In this document: piece by piece, positions 18,492-27,062 of the stretch
How positions within the stretch are numbered: position 1 is the first letter of the stretch
Layout: each line of letters starts with the position of its first letter
NCBI RefSeq assembly: GCF_002211365.1
Contig: NZ_LOKZ01000001.1
Span: forward strand, 558,001-622,000
Direction: 5' to 3'
Length of the DNA stretch: 64,000 nucleotides
Source: Rhizobium sp. R711
GTDB taxonomy: Bacteria > Pseudomonadota > Alphaproteobacteria > Rhizobiales > Rhizobiaceae
The notes under the pieces: model-generated
Told to the model about the DNA's origin: nothing
Database searches by the model: none
The model's input: the letters and a program-made list of their open reading frames with translations, nothing else
Translations under genes and position numbers: made by a program

Positions 18492-19307
18492 ATGGCATCT
18501 GTTTCCCCAACTCGGCAGCATTCACCCGGTGCCGCCTTCTCGGTGAATGGCATGGGTTTCGCCTATCCCGACAGCCGACGCAGCATATTCGAAAAATTTT
18601 CGCTGGAAGCCCTTCCGGGAGAATTCGTCGCGATCCTCGGTCCGTCGGGCTGCGGCAAGTCGACATTGCTCAATCTATTGTCCGGCTTCCTGCGCCCCCA
18701 ATCGGGTCATATCACCATAGACGGCGCCCCGGTCGCGCCGGAACATCCGGCACTCGGATATGTCTTCCAGTCACCCAACCTTTTCCCGTGGCTGAGCGTT
18801 TTGGAAAATGTCCGCTTCGGCCTTCGTATGAACAGTAGGGGATCACCACAGGAGCAAAGGGCGATCGCCCTGCATTTTCTGCGACTTGTTGGCCTGGAAG
18901 AAAAGGCGGAAGAGCCGCCTCACCGATTGTCGGGCGGCCAGCGTCAGCGGGTCGCGCTTGCGCGTTCGCTGGCGCTTGAGCCGCGCCTTCTGCTCATGGA
19001 TGAGCCTTTCGCAGCGCTCGACGCCATGACGCGCTCAGCCCTCAACGACGAACTGCTCCGCATCTGGTCGAGCTTGGGCAAGACCGTGCTGTTCATCACA
19101 CACGACATCGACGAAGCGATCTATCTGGCGGACCGAGTCCTCGTTCTCGGCCTGCCTCCAACCGGCATCACGGCCGAAGTGACGATCGATTTGCCGCGCC
19201 CTCGCGACCAGCGAGACACACGTGCCAATCCCTTGTTTGCGCAATTGCGCGAACGCCTCGCCGAGAAAATCGCCGTGGTCATGACCAGCAATCAACCAGC
19301 CACCTGA
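18492..19307 (+). CDS. ABC transporter ATP-binding protein (SsuB/TauB-type)
   Basis: A 271-residue ATPase subunit with Walker A GPSGCGKST near residue 50, the Q-loop in VFQSPNLFPW, the signature LSGGQRQRVALARS, Walker B LLLMDEPFAALD and the switch His in VLFITHDIDEA. The P-N-L-F-P-W segment and short length match the nitrate/sulfonate/taurine importer class. The ATG at 18492 lies after the candidate operator; the frame is open upstream to 18396 but that part is not conserved. The solute-binding protein follows after 12 bases. It powers uptake with the permease downstream. Confidence 0.92.
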   Translation: MASVSPTRQHSPGAAFSVNGMGFAYPDSRRSIFEKFSLEALPGEFVAILGPSGCGKSTLLNLLSGFLRPQSGHITIDGAPVAPEHPALGYVFQSPNLFPWLSVLENVRFGLRMNSRGSPQEQRAIALHFLRLVGLEEKAEEPPHRLSGGQRQRVALARSLALEPRLLLMDEPFAALDAMTRSALNDELLRIWSSLGKTVLFITHDIDEAIYLADRVLVLGLPPTGITAEVTIDLPRPRDQRDTRANPLFAQLRERLAEKIAVVMTSNQPAT

Positions 19308-19319
19308 AGGGGACATCCG

Positions 19320-20315
19320 ATGGAACGCATTCTACCTGCAGCCCTTTTCGCACTTGCTGCTGCTTCGCCCGCCGTTGCGCAGGAATCCCGGCCGCTTCGT
19401 ATCGGCTGGGTCCAGGCCATGGCCAACGCGCCGACTCTCATCGCCGAAGAGAAGGGCTACTTTCGGGAACAGGGCTTGAACGTCGAGCTCAAGGGCTTTG
19501 GCGATGGCCCCGTCATTCAGCAGGCGGTGGCGGGAGGGGAAATCGACGTGGCCTATATCGGCGCCCCGCCCGTCTATCAATGGGCCGCGCGCGGGCTCGA
19601 AGCGAAGATCATCGCCAAAGTGAACTATGGTCAGGCAGCCTTGATCGCGAAGGCCGACGGCTCGATTCAATCGCTCTCAGACCTCAGGGGCAAGAAGCTC
19701 GCCGGCGTCAACAGAGGAAGCGGCATGGACGTGCTGCTGCGCGGTTTCGTCCTGAAAGAGACTGCCGGTCTCAATCCGGACACTGACCTGCAACTATCGC
19801 AGATGCCGGTGGGCAATATGAACGCAGCGCTTGATACAGGCGTGGTGGATGCAGCCTTTTCATGGGAGCCCTTCATCAGTCAGTCGGTGCTCCGCGGCGC
19901 TGGCCGCGTTGTATTCGACGTGAACGGCGCTCTGCCGGGCTATCCATGGTATGTCGTTGCAGCACCTTCAAAGACGCTGAAAGAACGGCCGGACGATCTC
20001 GTCAAATTGCTGCAGGCCAATGCCAAGGCCATCGCCTTTCTGCGGGAGCACCCCGAAGAGGCCAATCGGATCATCGCACGGAGTTTCAAGCTGGAGCCCG
20101 TGAAGACCGCGGACGGAACCGTCGTTCCGCCGGAAGCGATTGTCGCCGAGGCAAGGAAACGCCTCGGCTGGTCCGCGGAAATCGAACTGTCCGACCGCGC
20201 CTTCATCCAGCGGCTCATCAACTACTCCGTCGATCTCGGCATTCTCAATAAGCCATTGAACGTCGATGACATCATTGACGACAGTTTTGCCGCGAAAGCG
20301 GCCGCTCAGCAGTGA
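19320..20315 (+). CDS. ABC transporter substrate-binding protein (SsuA/NrtA-like)
   Basis: A 331-residue periplasmic binding protein. Residues 1-20 form a signal peptide ending AVAQ. The mature protein begins PLRIGWVQAMANAPTLIAEE, a typical SsuA strand; GGEIDVAYIGAPPVYQWAARG and VVDAAFSWEPFISQS are the hinge and ligand-cleft segments of the sulfonate/taurine class. AAGGGGACATCCG precedes the ATG. Homologues bind sulfonates, but the nearby DUF3604 gene and UTRA regulator give no proof that the ligand is a sulfonate. Confidence 0.92.
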   Translation: MERILPAALFALAAASPAVAQESRPLRIGWVQAMANAPTLIAEEKGYFREQGLNVELKGFGDGPVIQQAVAGGEIDVAYIGAPPVYQWAARGLEAKIIAKVNYGQAALIAKADGSIQSLSDLRGKKLAGVNRGSGMDVLLRGFVLKETAGLNPDTDLQLSQMPVGNMNAALDTGVVDAAFSWEPFISQSVLRGAGRVVFDVNGALPGYPWYVVAAPSKTLKERPDDLVKLLQANAKAIAFLREHPEEANRIIARSFKLEPVKTADGTVVPPEAIVAEARKRLGWSAEIELSDRAFIQRLINYSVDLGILNKPLNVDDIIDDSFAAKAAAQQ

Positions 20316-20325
20316 GATCCGATCG

Positions 20326-21096
20326 ATGAAGACATTGACAGCGCGGCGGCGTTCTCCGCAGCCGTCCTGGCGCTGGGCAGCGCTTCCCTTCCTGCTTGCC
20401 GTGTGGTGTCTCGCAGCCAGCAGGGTTCCGTCTTATGTGCTGCCACAGCCCTGGGAAGTGGCAGCCGAGGGACTGCGCTGGATCCAGTCCGGCGAACTCG
20501 GCCGCCAGTTTCTGGCCAGCTTGTTGCGTGAGTTCGGCGGCTTCGGCGCGGCGATCCTGGCGGCTGTGCTCATCGGCGTGTCCACCGGACTTTGGCGACC
20601 GTTCCGGGAGTTCGCCCAGCCGCTGCTCGGCCTTTTCATGGCCATCCCTCCAATTGCCTGGGCGCCGCTCTGCCTGATCTTCTTCGGCCTCGGCTATCTC
20701 TCGATCGCCGTTGTCATATTCATCGCATCAGCCTTTCCGATGGCGGTAACGGTCCAGGAAGGCGTGCTTTCCATCGGCCTTGGGGAAGTGCGCGCGGCGC
20801 GCGTTCTGGGTGCCAAACGGTTTCAACTGCTGGCCCATGTGTATCTTCCTGCCTCCCTCCCGTTCCTGATCGCCGCACTACGTATCGGCTTTGCCCAGGC
20901 ATGGCGGGCGCTTGTCGCGGCCGAGATGATCGGCGCCTCCCAAGGAATCGGCTGGATGGTCGCCATGGGCGGACAGGTCGGCAATTCGGCGCAGGTGCTT
21001 CTCGGCATCGCGCTGATCGGATTCACCGCGTGGCTCATGGAGAGCCTCGTGTTTCGACGGATAGAGCGCCACTACGAAGGCTGGCGCGGTCAATAA
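20326..21096 (+). CDS. ABC transporter permease (SsuC-type)
   Basis: A 256-residue inner-membrane protein with about six helices. The EAA-like loop is seen in the segment EVRAARVLGAKRFQLLAHVYLP near residue 165, the contact for the ATPase. The frame overlaps the end of the binding-protein gene upstream, but the ATG at 20326 gives a basic N-terminus followed by the first helix and lies 11 bases after that gene's stop. It completes the importer. The DUF3604 gene follows after 12 bases, so all four genes probably share one transcript. Confidence 0.91.
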   Translation: MKTLTARRRSPQPSWRWAALPFLLAVWCLAASRVPSYVLPQPWEVAAEGLRWIQSGELGRQFLASLLREFGGFGAAILAAVLIGVSTGLWRPFREFAQPLLGLFMAIPPIAWAPLCLIFFGLGYLSIAVVIFIASAFPMAVTVQEGVLSIGLGEVRAARVLGAKRFQLLAHVYLPASLPFLIAALRIGFAQAWRALVAAEMIGASQGIGWMVAMGGQVGNSAQVLLGIALIGFTAWLMESLVFRRIERHYEGWRGQ

Positions 21097-21108
21097 CGGA
21101 TTTCCCCC

Positions 21109-23484
21109 ATGACAGAGACTTTGCAACACAAGGCATCCGAGGCAGCCGTACATTCGCCAGTGGGCCTTGCCGCATACTTCGACACGCTTCCCTTCCTCGG
21201 ACGGCTCAGCTGTCAGAAACGGACGCTGACCGCTGGCGAATGGACCGAACTGGAGCTCAACTATGAGGTTGGCGCTGTCGGACTTGCCGACGGCGCGTGG
21301 CTGAAGCTCGCCTTCAAATTCTATTCCGATTGGGCCCTGTTCCAGACAACGGATCCGACGGGCGCCAACTACGTTTCTGCCGAATATCACGCCCGGCCAC
21401 TGGCTCCCGGTCAAAGCCCGGCGACGGTGCAGGCGCTGAAGGTGCGCTTCGACCAAAAGGGACACGAGCGCCCGTTCCAGAAGGCCATTGTCATCGATGT
21501 CGTCGATGGCTATCTCAATCCCGGCGACAGGATCGTCATCCGTCTCGGCGATCGGCGACAAGGCGGCGCCGGCACGCGCGTGCAGACGTTCGTCGAGAAA
21601 GCATTCCGATTTCGGCTGTTTATTGATCCGCTGGGCAGCTCGAAATTTGCCGAAGTGCCGGGTGACTGCAAGCTCGAAATCCTTGCCGGTCCGCCCCACG
21701 CCCTTCAGGTCATTGCGCCGCGCCTTGTTGGCCTCGGCGATACGTTCGATGCGATCGTACGCGTCGACGACATATGGGGAAATACCTGCCGCGATCGCCA
21801 TTTGCGGGGCACGCTCGTAATCACCGCCCCGGACGCGACCGAGCGCACGCAGCCGATCGCGCTCGCAGCGGAGGACTGGACATTCGCGCGAATTCCCGGC
21901 CTTTCCTTTGCCGAAACCGGCGAGTGGAAACTGCAAGCATGGCTGGACGACGAACCCTTCGTCATCGCGGCCGTCGCCTATGTACAGAGTGAAGAAGAGG
22001 CCTTGCGTCCAGTCTACGCGGATCTGCACGTCCACTCCGACGACACCGTCGGCACCAACGACGCGACTTACAACCTCACCTACGGACGCGACATCGCCGG
22101 GCTCGACGTGGTGGGCTACACCGTCAACGACTTCAACATCACCGAAGCGAATTGGGACAAGGCCGTGGAGATTATCCATGGCCTCAACGAGCCCGGCCGC
22201 TTCGTCTGCTATCCTGGCACCGAATGGTGCGGCAACTCCGCAGCCGGCGGCGACCGCAATGTCGTCTTCCTCCGTGAGGGCAAGCCGCGCTTCCCGTTTG
22301 ATGAAAAAGGGCAATCTCTGCGCTCTTTCGAATGGAATGAGACGACCGCCGGAACGATCCGACCCGGCATGTGGCCAGTAGACCGGCTTCATGCCGCCTA
22401 TGAGGATGATCCAGAGAGCCATTTGCTTATTCCACATGTGGGCGGCCGGCGGTGCATTCTGGATTGGAACCATCCGGAGCTGGAACGTCTCATCGAGATT
22501 GGTTCCGCCTGGGGACAATTCCATTGGCTCTACACCGAGGCTCTTGCGCGCGGATACAGGGTTGGCGCTTCGGCTGCGAGCGACGAACACCAAGGCCGAT
22601 GCGGCGGTGGCGCACCGGCAACCGGAACGTTCGGGTCGCGCGGCGGGCTGACGGGTGTCATTGCCGACCGCTTCGACAGGGCCGGCGTCGGTAACGCACT
22701 CCGGGCACGGCGTACATTCGCCACGACCGGTGAACGCAGCTTCGCCGCGCTATGGCAAGGACAGCATTTCATGGGCGAGGTGTTCAACGCTGAACCCGAG
22801 GCGCCGCTTTCCTACCGCCTGCTCGGCCATGCCGGCTGGGAAGAGGTTCAACTCTATGACGGCGATCGCCTTGTGTGGAACCGTGATCTACATGCGGAGG
22901 TGGGCCTCAGCGAACGAAGTGTCCGCATCCGTTTCGGCGGCGCACGCATCAAGGATCGCTATCGGGCAGCCTATTGGAGTGGCGCAGTCGCCGTGACCGG
23001 CGCGGCACTTCTCGATGCGCACGGAGTTGGCTTTGACCACCCTGAACAAAGCGTATGGCGTACCGGACTCGGCAAGCTCGGCTTTCAAACGGCAACACAC
23101 GGCGATGTCGACGGAATTGAGCTCACACTTTCGGACCTAAACGGCGTTCACATTGCCATCGACGCCAAAATCCACGGCTACAGCAAAATCGGTGACCCGC
23201 TTCAACCGCCACCGCATGTACATGCCCCCGAAGCACGGCTGGAAGTCAGCGGGAAAGATCTGATAGCAAAGGGCTCGATCACACTCGATCTGCCAGGCGT
23301 CGAGCTGCGTCTTATCGTGGAAAGGATTACGGACCAAACACTACCGAGAGATCTTGCGGATGAGATTTCGCTCAGCAACCTCGAGCTTGAGCCGGGACGA
23401 GAACATCCGTTGTTCCTGACAGCGCGACAGCGCGACCAATCCCGCATCTGGACATCTCCATTGTTCTTGAAGGCTCGTAGTTGA
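21109..23484 (+). CDS. DUF3604 protein, predicted PHP-fold metallohydrolase
   Basis: A 791-residue soluble protein without a signal peptide. Residues about 1-295 are beta-rich accessory regions. The catalytic part begins with YADLHVHSDDTVGTND, whose His307-x-His309 pair is the first metal motif of PHP-type phosphoesterases. Other probable ligands are the Glu in YPGTEWCGN, the His in LIPHVGG and the Asp/His in AASDEHQGR. The signature ALRARRTFATTGER follows and a beta-rich C-terminal tail ends it. DUF3604 has no firmly established activity known to me. Being last in an importer operon, it probably acts on the imported compound. The ribosome-binding site is weak. Confidence 0.85.
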   Translation: MTETLQHKASEAAVHSPVGLAAYFDTLPFLGRLSCQKRTLTAGEWTELELNYEVGAVGLADGAWLKLAFKFYSDWALFQTTDPTGANYVSAEYHARPLAPGQSPATVQALKVRFDQKGHERPFQKAIVIDVVDGYLNPGDRIVIRLGDRRQGGAGTRVQTFVEKAFRFRLFIDPLGSSKFAEVPGDCKLEILAGPPHALQVIAPRLVGLGDTFDAIVRVDDIWGNTCRDRHLRGTLVITAPDATERTQPIALAAEDWTFARIPGLSFAETGEWKLQAWLDDEPFVIAAVAYVQSEEEALRPVYADLHVHSDDTVGTNDATYNLTYGRDIAGLDVVGYTVNDFNITEANWDKAVEIIHGLNEPGRFVCYPGTEWCGNSAAGGDRNVVFLREGKPRFPFDEKGQSLRSFEWNETTAGTIRPGMWPVDRLHAAYEDDPESHLLIPHVGGRRCILDWNHPELERLIEIGSAWGQFHWLYTEALARGYRVGASAASDEHQGRCGGGAPATGTFGSRGGLTGVIADRFDRAGVGNALRARRTFATTGERSFAALWQGQHFMGEVFNAEPEAPLSYRLLGHAGWEEVQLYDGDRLVWNRDLHAEVGLSERSVRIRFGGARIKDRYRAAYWSGAVAVTGAALLDAHGVGFDHPEQSVWRTGLGKLGFQTATHGDVDGIELTLSDLNGVHIAIDAKIHGYSKIGDPLQPPPHVHAPEARLEVSGKDLIAKGSITLDLPGVELRLIVERITDQTLPRDLADEISLSNLELEPGREHPLFLTARQRDQSRIWTSPLFLKARS

Positions 23485-23654
23485 TGCGTCCTAGACGCAA
23501 TGGTTGACGGTGGCCTCCCGCCCCCGTCGGCCTGCTGGTTTTTGATATTGCAGATCATATTGGCTTGTTCGTTGGCGGCCATTGCCACTTGTTTGGTACG
23601 AACAGGGCGCCACAACGCGATGGACGCCGATGTCCTGCCCGACTTGACAGATAC
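23485..23654. other. Intergenic stretch before a pseudogene
   Basis: No supported gene. It may hold the terminator of the ABC/DUF3604 operon and the decayed upstream part of the pseudogene that follows. Confidence 0.35.
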
Positions 23655-23927
23655 CGTGTTCGTCTCCGTGGCCAAATCTCCGCGGGCAGAGGTAATCTGA
23701 CTGGTGCCGCGCATTTATTCGAGCAGGCAATTGCTGCAGCCCGCCAGCAATAAGCGAGGCTCTTCGAGCTTCCCGCCACAACCAAACTTGCACCGGTTCT
23801 AGCAGGACAAAATCGTGTCCATGAGGCCACGGGACGTCTGCAAGCGGTGGTCCGTACATTCAACACTAAGTATCCTATCGTCGATCTCATCGCAGCCCAA
23901 AGGGTGCTGGACTCGCTTAGCCGCTAA
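23655..23927 (+). pseudogene. Remnant C-terminus of an adenylate cyclase/ATPase (TPR type)
   Basis: One frame reads RGNLTGAAHLFEQAIAAARQQ, then a TAA at 23751, then continues in the same frame with ARLFELPATTKLAPVLAGQ and on to DLIAAQRVLDSLSR and a TAA at 23925. This tracks the C-terminal helical repeat of large cyclase-ATPase proteins (A-I-x-x-A-x-x-Q-x-A-x-x-x-E-L-x-A-x-x-x-L-A ... D-L-x-x-A-x-x-L-L-D-x-L). The rest of the gene (over 900 codons in such proteins) is missing. It is a broken fragment, unrelated in strand to the intact cyclase at 32279. Assignment is from memory of the family pattern. Confidence 0.55.
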
Positions 23928-24475
23928 GGGTCGAAATCGAGGCGCTGCGGCCGTGGATCAAGCGCTTGTTAGAATGGCAATTGGTGCAAAGCACTGCTGG
24001 CATCGGCTTGAGCATGTGGTGTAACCTGACCGCCAGCCTGCAGGCCAGCGCAACACGGGCCTTACTGCGACCCGCACGCCTGGCTACCGCCAATGCCCAG
24101 GTCTTCAGATCCGAGCCTTTGACCGGCCGGGTCAAGATAACGTGGGCCGCCTAATAGAGCGCCGTTCGTACGCCCCCATCGCCGATCTCGGGATGCGACC
24201 GCTATAGTCGGTCTCGCCCGATTGAGACGTCTTCTGATGGAAGCCGCCGGCATGGGGCCGGTCACGACAGCTCGATTGCCAGATTGCTGGCCAAAATCGC
24301 GGACTGGAACTCTGACGGGATGACCGAGGAGGTCCGAAGGTCGCCGTAAGCTGATGTCGATAAAGGCATCGTTTTCCATTTTGATATCATTTCAAACATC
24401 AACTCTTGTTGGGGCGTTGGAGAATTGATATATAAATCGACATCAACATCGCTAATCGATATCGAATAAGACATC
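23928..24475. other. Intergenic region and hipBA promoter
   Basis: About 550 bases without a supported gene. The last 125 bases are AT-rich and hold several GATATC/CGATAT-type motifs, including the perfect palindrome at 24456-24465 and an inverted pair GATGTCGAT (24353-24361) and ATCGACATC (24436-24444). These are likely hipBA control elements. Confidence 0.45.
24456..24465. promoter_or_regulatory. Candidate HipB operator palindrome
   Basis: TCGATATCGA is a perfect 10-base palindrome ending 10 bases before the hipB start, inside an AT-rich promoter. HipB proteins autoregulate through inverted repeats in this position. The same 12-mer TAATCGATATCG recurs at 30522-30533. Confidence 0.45.
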
Positions 24476-25069
24476 ATGCCTTACGCCACTGACGAGATTG
24501 TCAAGCAATTGCGGGAAACGCGAGAGCGCAAACCCTTAAGCCAGCGCGAGCTTAGTCAACTGTCAGGCGTTCCACAGGCGCAGATCTCACGCATCGAATC
24601 CAACAGCATTGACCTCCGGCTGTCGACCCTGATCGCCATCGCCCACGCGTTGGATTTGGAGATCGCCCTTGTGCCGCGCAAGGCCGTACCTGCGATAAAA
24701 TCCATCACACGTCAAACAATGGACGCCGCGTCCATCCAAGCTCCCGAAATTGCCAGAGAGATGCGCCGATTGCGGGCCTCCATCCATCGGACGCAAGTTG
24801 CGTTTCCATCCCTTCCGCAGAATGAAGACCTACGCAGCAGCTTTATGTTTGTCCAACAGTGGCCGATCCCCGCCAATGATTTCGGCACCCTGCGATCCAT
24901 CCGTGTCGCCCTTGAACGAGCCATTGGAAATCACTCATCCGATGATGTGGCGGACGTGATCAATGATTTCAGGTCGCTGCGCAATCGGATCGCCCATGCG
25001 CCACCAGCTTCCGACAGGGACGACCAAACTCGTCCCGCCTATTCGCTCGATGAGGACGATGATGGCTGA
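24476..25069 (+). CDS. hipB: HipB-type antitoxin (HTH_XRE) with C-terminal extension
   Basis: A 197-residue DNA-binding antitoxin. Residues about 8-65 are an XRE helix-turn-helix (LSQRELSQLSGVPQAQISRI). E. coli HipB is about 88 residues; here about 110 extra residues follow, with Asp-rich and charged segments ending DEDDDG. The gene overlaps hipA by 8 bases, so the two are translationally coupled. It should neutralise the HipA kinase and repress the operon. The start is not preceded by a strong ribosome-binding site. Confidence 0.88.
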   Translation: MPYATDEIVKQLRETRERKPLSQRELSQLSGVPQAQISRIESNSIDLRLSTLIAIAHALDLEIALVPRKAVPAIKSITRQTMDAASIQAPEIAREMRRLRASIHRTQVAFPSLPQNEDLRSSFMFVQQWPIPANDFGTLRSIRVALERAIGNHSSDDVADVINDFRSLRNRIAHAPPASDRDDQTRPAYSLDEDDDG

Positions 25070-26297
25070 TGTATCTGTCCTGTCCGTGCGCCTCTTTGGA
25101 GAGGAAATCGGCACGATCACCTATATCGGCAGCGAAAGGACGCTGTTTGCATTCACCGACGCCTATATCGAAAATGCTGCAAGGCCGACTCTCGGGCTTC
25201 GGTTCAAAGATCGGCTCGGCGACCTGCTGACCGACTTTCGTCTCTATAAAATCAAGCTGATGCCCTTCTTTTCCAATTTGCTGCCGGAAGGACACCTGCG
25301 CAAATACCTGGCCGAAAAGGCAAATGTTCACAGTGATCGCGAGTTCTTCCTGCTGTGGATCCTTGGACAGGATCTCGCAGGCGCCATCACCGTCATTCCG
25401 GCTGACGGCGAGGCGTGGCCGCAGGCGGCCCACGACGCTCTGGGAGATGAGGCGGCAAAGGCGCCGGCCGAGGACGCATTGAGATTTTCACTTGCCGGCG
25501 TCCAGCTCAAATTCTCGGCGGTCCAAAGTGCAAGCGGCGGATTGACGGTGCCGACAAGCGGGGTCGGTGGCGACTGGATCGTTAAGCTTCCCTCCCGGGA
25601 ATTTGCCCATGTGCCGGAAAACGAATTCTCGATGATGAGCCTCGCGCGCATGGTCGGCATCAACGTGCCGGCCATCGACCTTCGCGACATCAGATCAATT
25701 GGCAATCTTCCCGATGGAATCGATCAACTCGGCCCGAACGCCTTCATCATCGAGCGCTTTGATCGTGGCAACGGCGGCGGGCTCACTCATGTCGAGGACT
25801 TTGCTCAGGTCTTCGACGTCTATCCCGAGGACAAATACAAAAAAGCAAGCTTCAGAAATCTCGCCGCCGTCGTCGCCGCAGAATCTGACCATGACGACGT
25901 GGCGGAATTCATCCGCAGGCTGACATTCAACGTCCTGATTGGCAATGGTGACATGCATCTGAAAAACTGGTCGTTGATCTATCCCGACCGCAGGCGGGCG
26001 CGGCTGTCGCCGGCCTACGATTATGTATCGACGATCGCTTACATCCCGAACGACAAATCGGCCCTGACCTTCAGCCGCACGAAGGACTTTTCAGGATATA
26101 CGCTCGAGGAGCTCGACCACCTATCGGCCAAGGCATCCCTGCCGCGCAAGCTGGTGCAGGATACGGCAATCGATACCGTCTCGATCTTCATGGAGCGGTG
26201 GAAGGACGAGAAAAATAACCTTCCACTGGACCGAAACGTGATCGAGACGATCGATGCTCACCTTGAAACCCTGCCGATCGTGACGGGCAAGGCCTAG
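25062..26297 (+). CDS. hipA: HipA-type serine/threonine kinase toxin
   Basis: A 411-residue toxin kinase. The N-subdomain (residues about 1-110) holds GEEIGTITY and FFSNLLPEGHLRKYLA. The catalytic loop is NGDMHLKNWSLI with Asp297, and the metal-binding Asp follows in SPAYDYVST. FSLAGVQLKFSAV is the HipA G-loop/activation region and FIIERFDR the hinge strand. In E. coli HipA phosphorylates GltX and causes dormancy; other HipA proteins target other aminoacyl-tRNA synthetases. All key residues are present, so it should be active. ATG 25062 has GAGGA five bases upstream; ATG 25059 is the alternative. Confidence 0.93.
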   Translation: MADVSVLSVRLFGEEIGTITYIGSERTLFAFTDAYIENAARPTLGLRFKDRLGDLLTDFRLYKIKLMPFFSNLLPEGHLRKYLAEKANVHSDREFFLLWILGQDLAGAITVIPADGEAWPQAAHDALGDEAAKAPAEDALRFSLAGVQLKFSAVQSASGGLTVPTSGVGGDWIVKLPSREFAHVPENEFSMMSLARMVGINVPAIDLRDIRSIGNLPDGIDQLGPNAFIIERFDRGNGGGLTHVEDFAQVFDVYPEDKYKKASFRNLAAVVAAESDHDDVAEFIRRLTFNVLIGNGDMHLKNWSLIYPDRRRARLSPAYDYVSTIAYIPNDKSALTFSRTKDFSGYTLEELDHLSAKASLPRKLVQDTAIDTVSIFMERWKDEKNNLPLDRNVIETIDAHLETLPIVTGKA

Positions 26298-26666
26298 TCC
26301 GCGCCCAACATTCGAGGACTAATCTATTGAGCAATAGAGCCCAGTTGTTAGCCTTGTGTGGCTAGTTTCACTCTCAGGTCAACCCCGTAACCGAACCACC
26401 TCACCTTAGCGCGATTGTCGCGACCGTCTTCGACCGAAATCAAAGAGCTGCTCTTTGCCCATATTGCCGGCGGTGGCGGGAGCGGAGTTTGTTAATCCGT
26501 CGAACATCGAAGACTGCCAGCGACAACTATCCAATACGTAGCCGGCGTCGGACAGTCGCCCGCGATGGGGTTGGCCTCTGCAGGCATACGTAGAACTACT
26601 AAACGGGCCTGCCCAGCTAAATCCGGACCGGCAGGGCAGCGCAACTGCCACGACCTTCAGGGAAGA
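26298..26666. other. Intergenic region after hipA
   Basis: About 370 bases between the convergent hipA and an exported protein gene. No supported gene and no clear terminator hairpin was seen. Confidence 0.35.
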
Positions 26667-27062
26667 TTACCCGACCGTCGAGACAGCATGCACCTTCATG
26701 TCATCCCGAACTTCATAGAACTTGTTCCCGTCGATATATATGGAGTGGCAGCTTGGCTTCTCGCCTTTTCCGTTCGAGCAAGCTTTGCCATCTTTGAAGG
26801 TAAGCTTGGTCTTCACGTCCACCATTTTGCCATCCACGTTGGCCTTGCCCGAGATCGTGCCTTTCTTCCAACTCCACACCAGATCCCCGGTAACGGGCTT
26901 CTCCAGATCGAAAATCTCGACCTTCACATGCTTGCCGTCAGCAAAGGCTTTGAACTCTTCCATCGTAACCTTCTTGGCACCTGTTGGAAGGTCCACGGCA
27001 TATGCACTTATCCCTGAGAGTAAAAATGTCAGTGCTCCAACGGTTGAAAGCATCTTTCTCAT
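26667..27062 (-). CDS. Exported small protein of unknown function (131 aa)
   Basis: A 131-residue protein with a clear signal peptide (MRKMLSTVGALTFLLSGISA, cleavage after about residue 22). The mature domain is rich in Lys and beta strands, with one Cys pair (ACSNGKG and PSCHSIYI) that may form a disulfide. It loosely recalls DUF995 periplasmic proteins of rhizobia, but I cannot confirm this. The ATG at 27062 starts the signal peptide and follows a GAGGGTCCC stretch. Confidence 0.65.
   Translation of the reverse strand: MRKMLSTVGALTFLLSGISAYAVDLPTGAKKVTMEEFKAFADGKHVKVEIFDLEKPVTGDLVWSWKKGTISGKANVDGKMVDVKTKLTFKDGKACSNGKGEKPSCHSIYIDGNKFYEVRDDMKVHAVSTVG

Noticed and set aside
20878..22593. 571-codon open frame on the minus strand opposite the permease and DUF3604 genes
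   Set aside because: It mirrors well-supported plus-strand genes, has no recognisable domains and arises from GC-rich codon bias.
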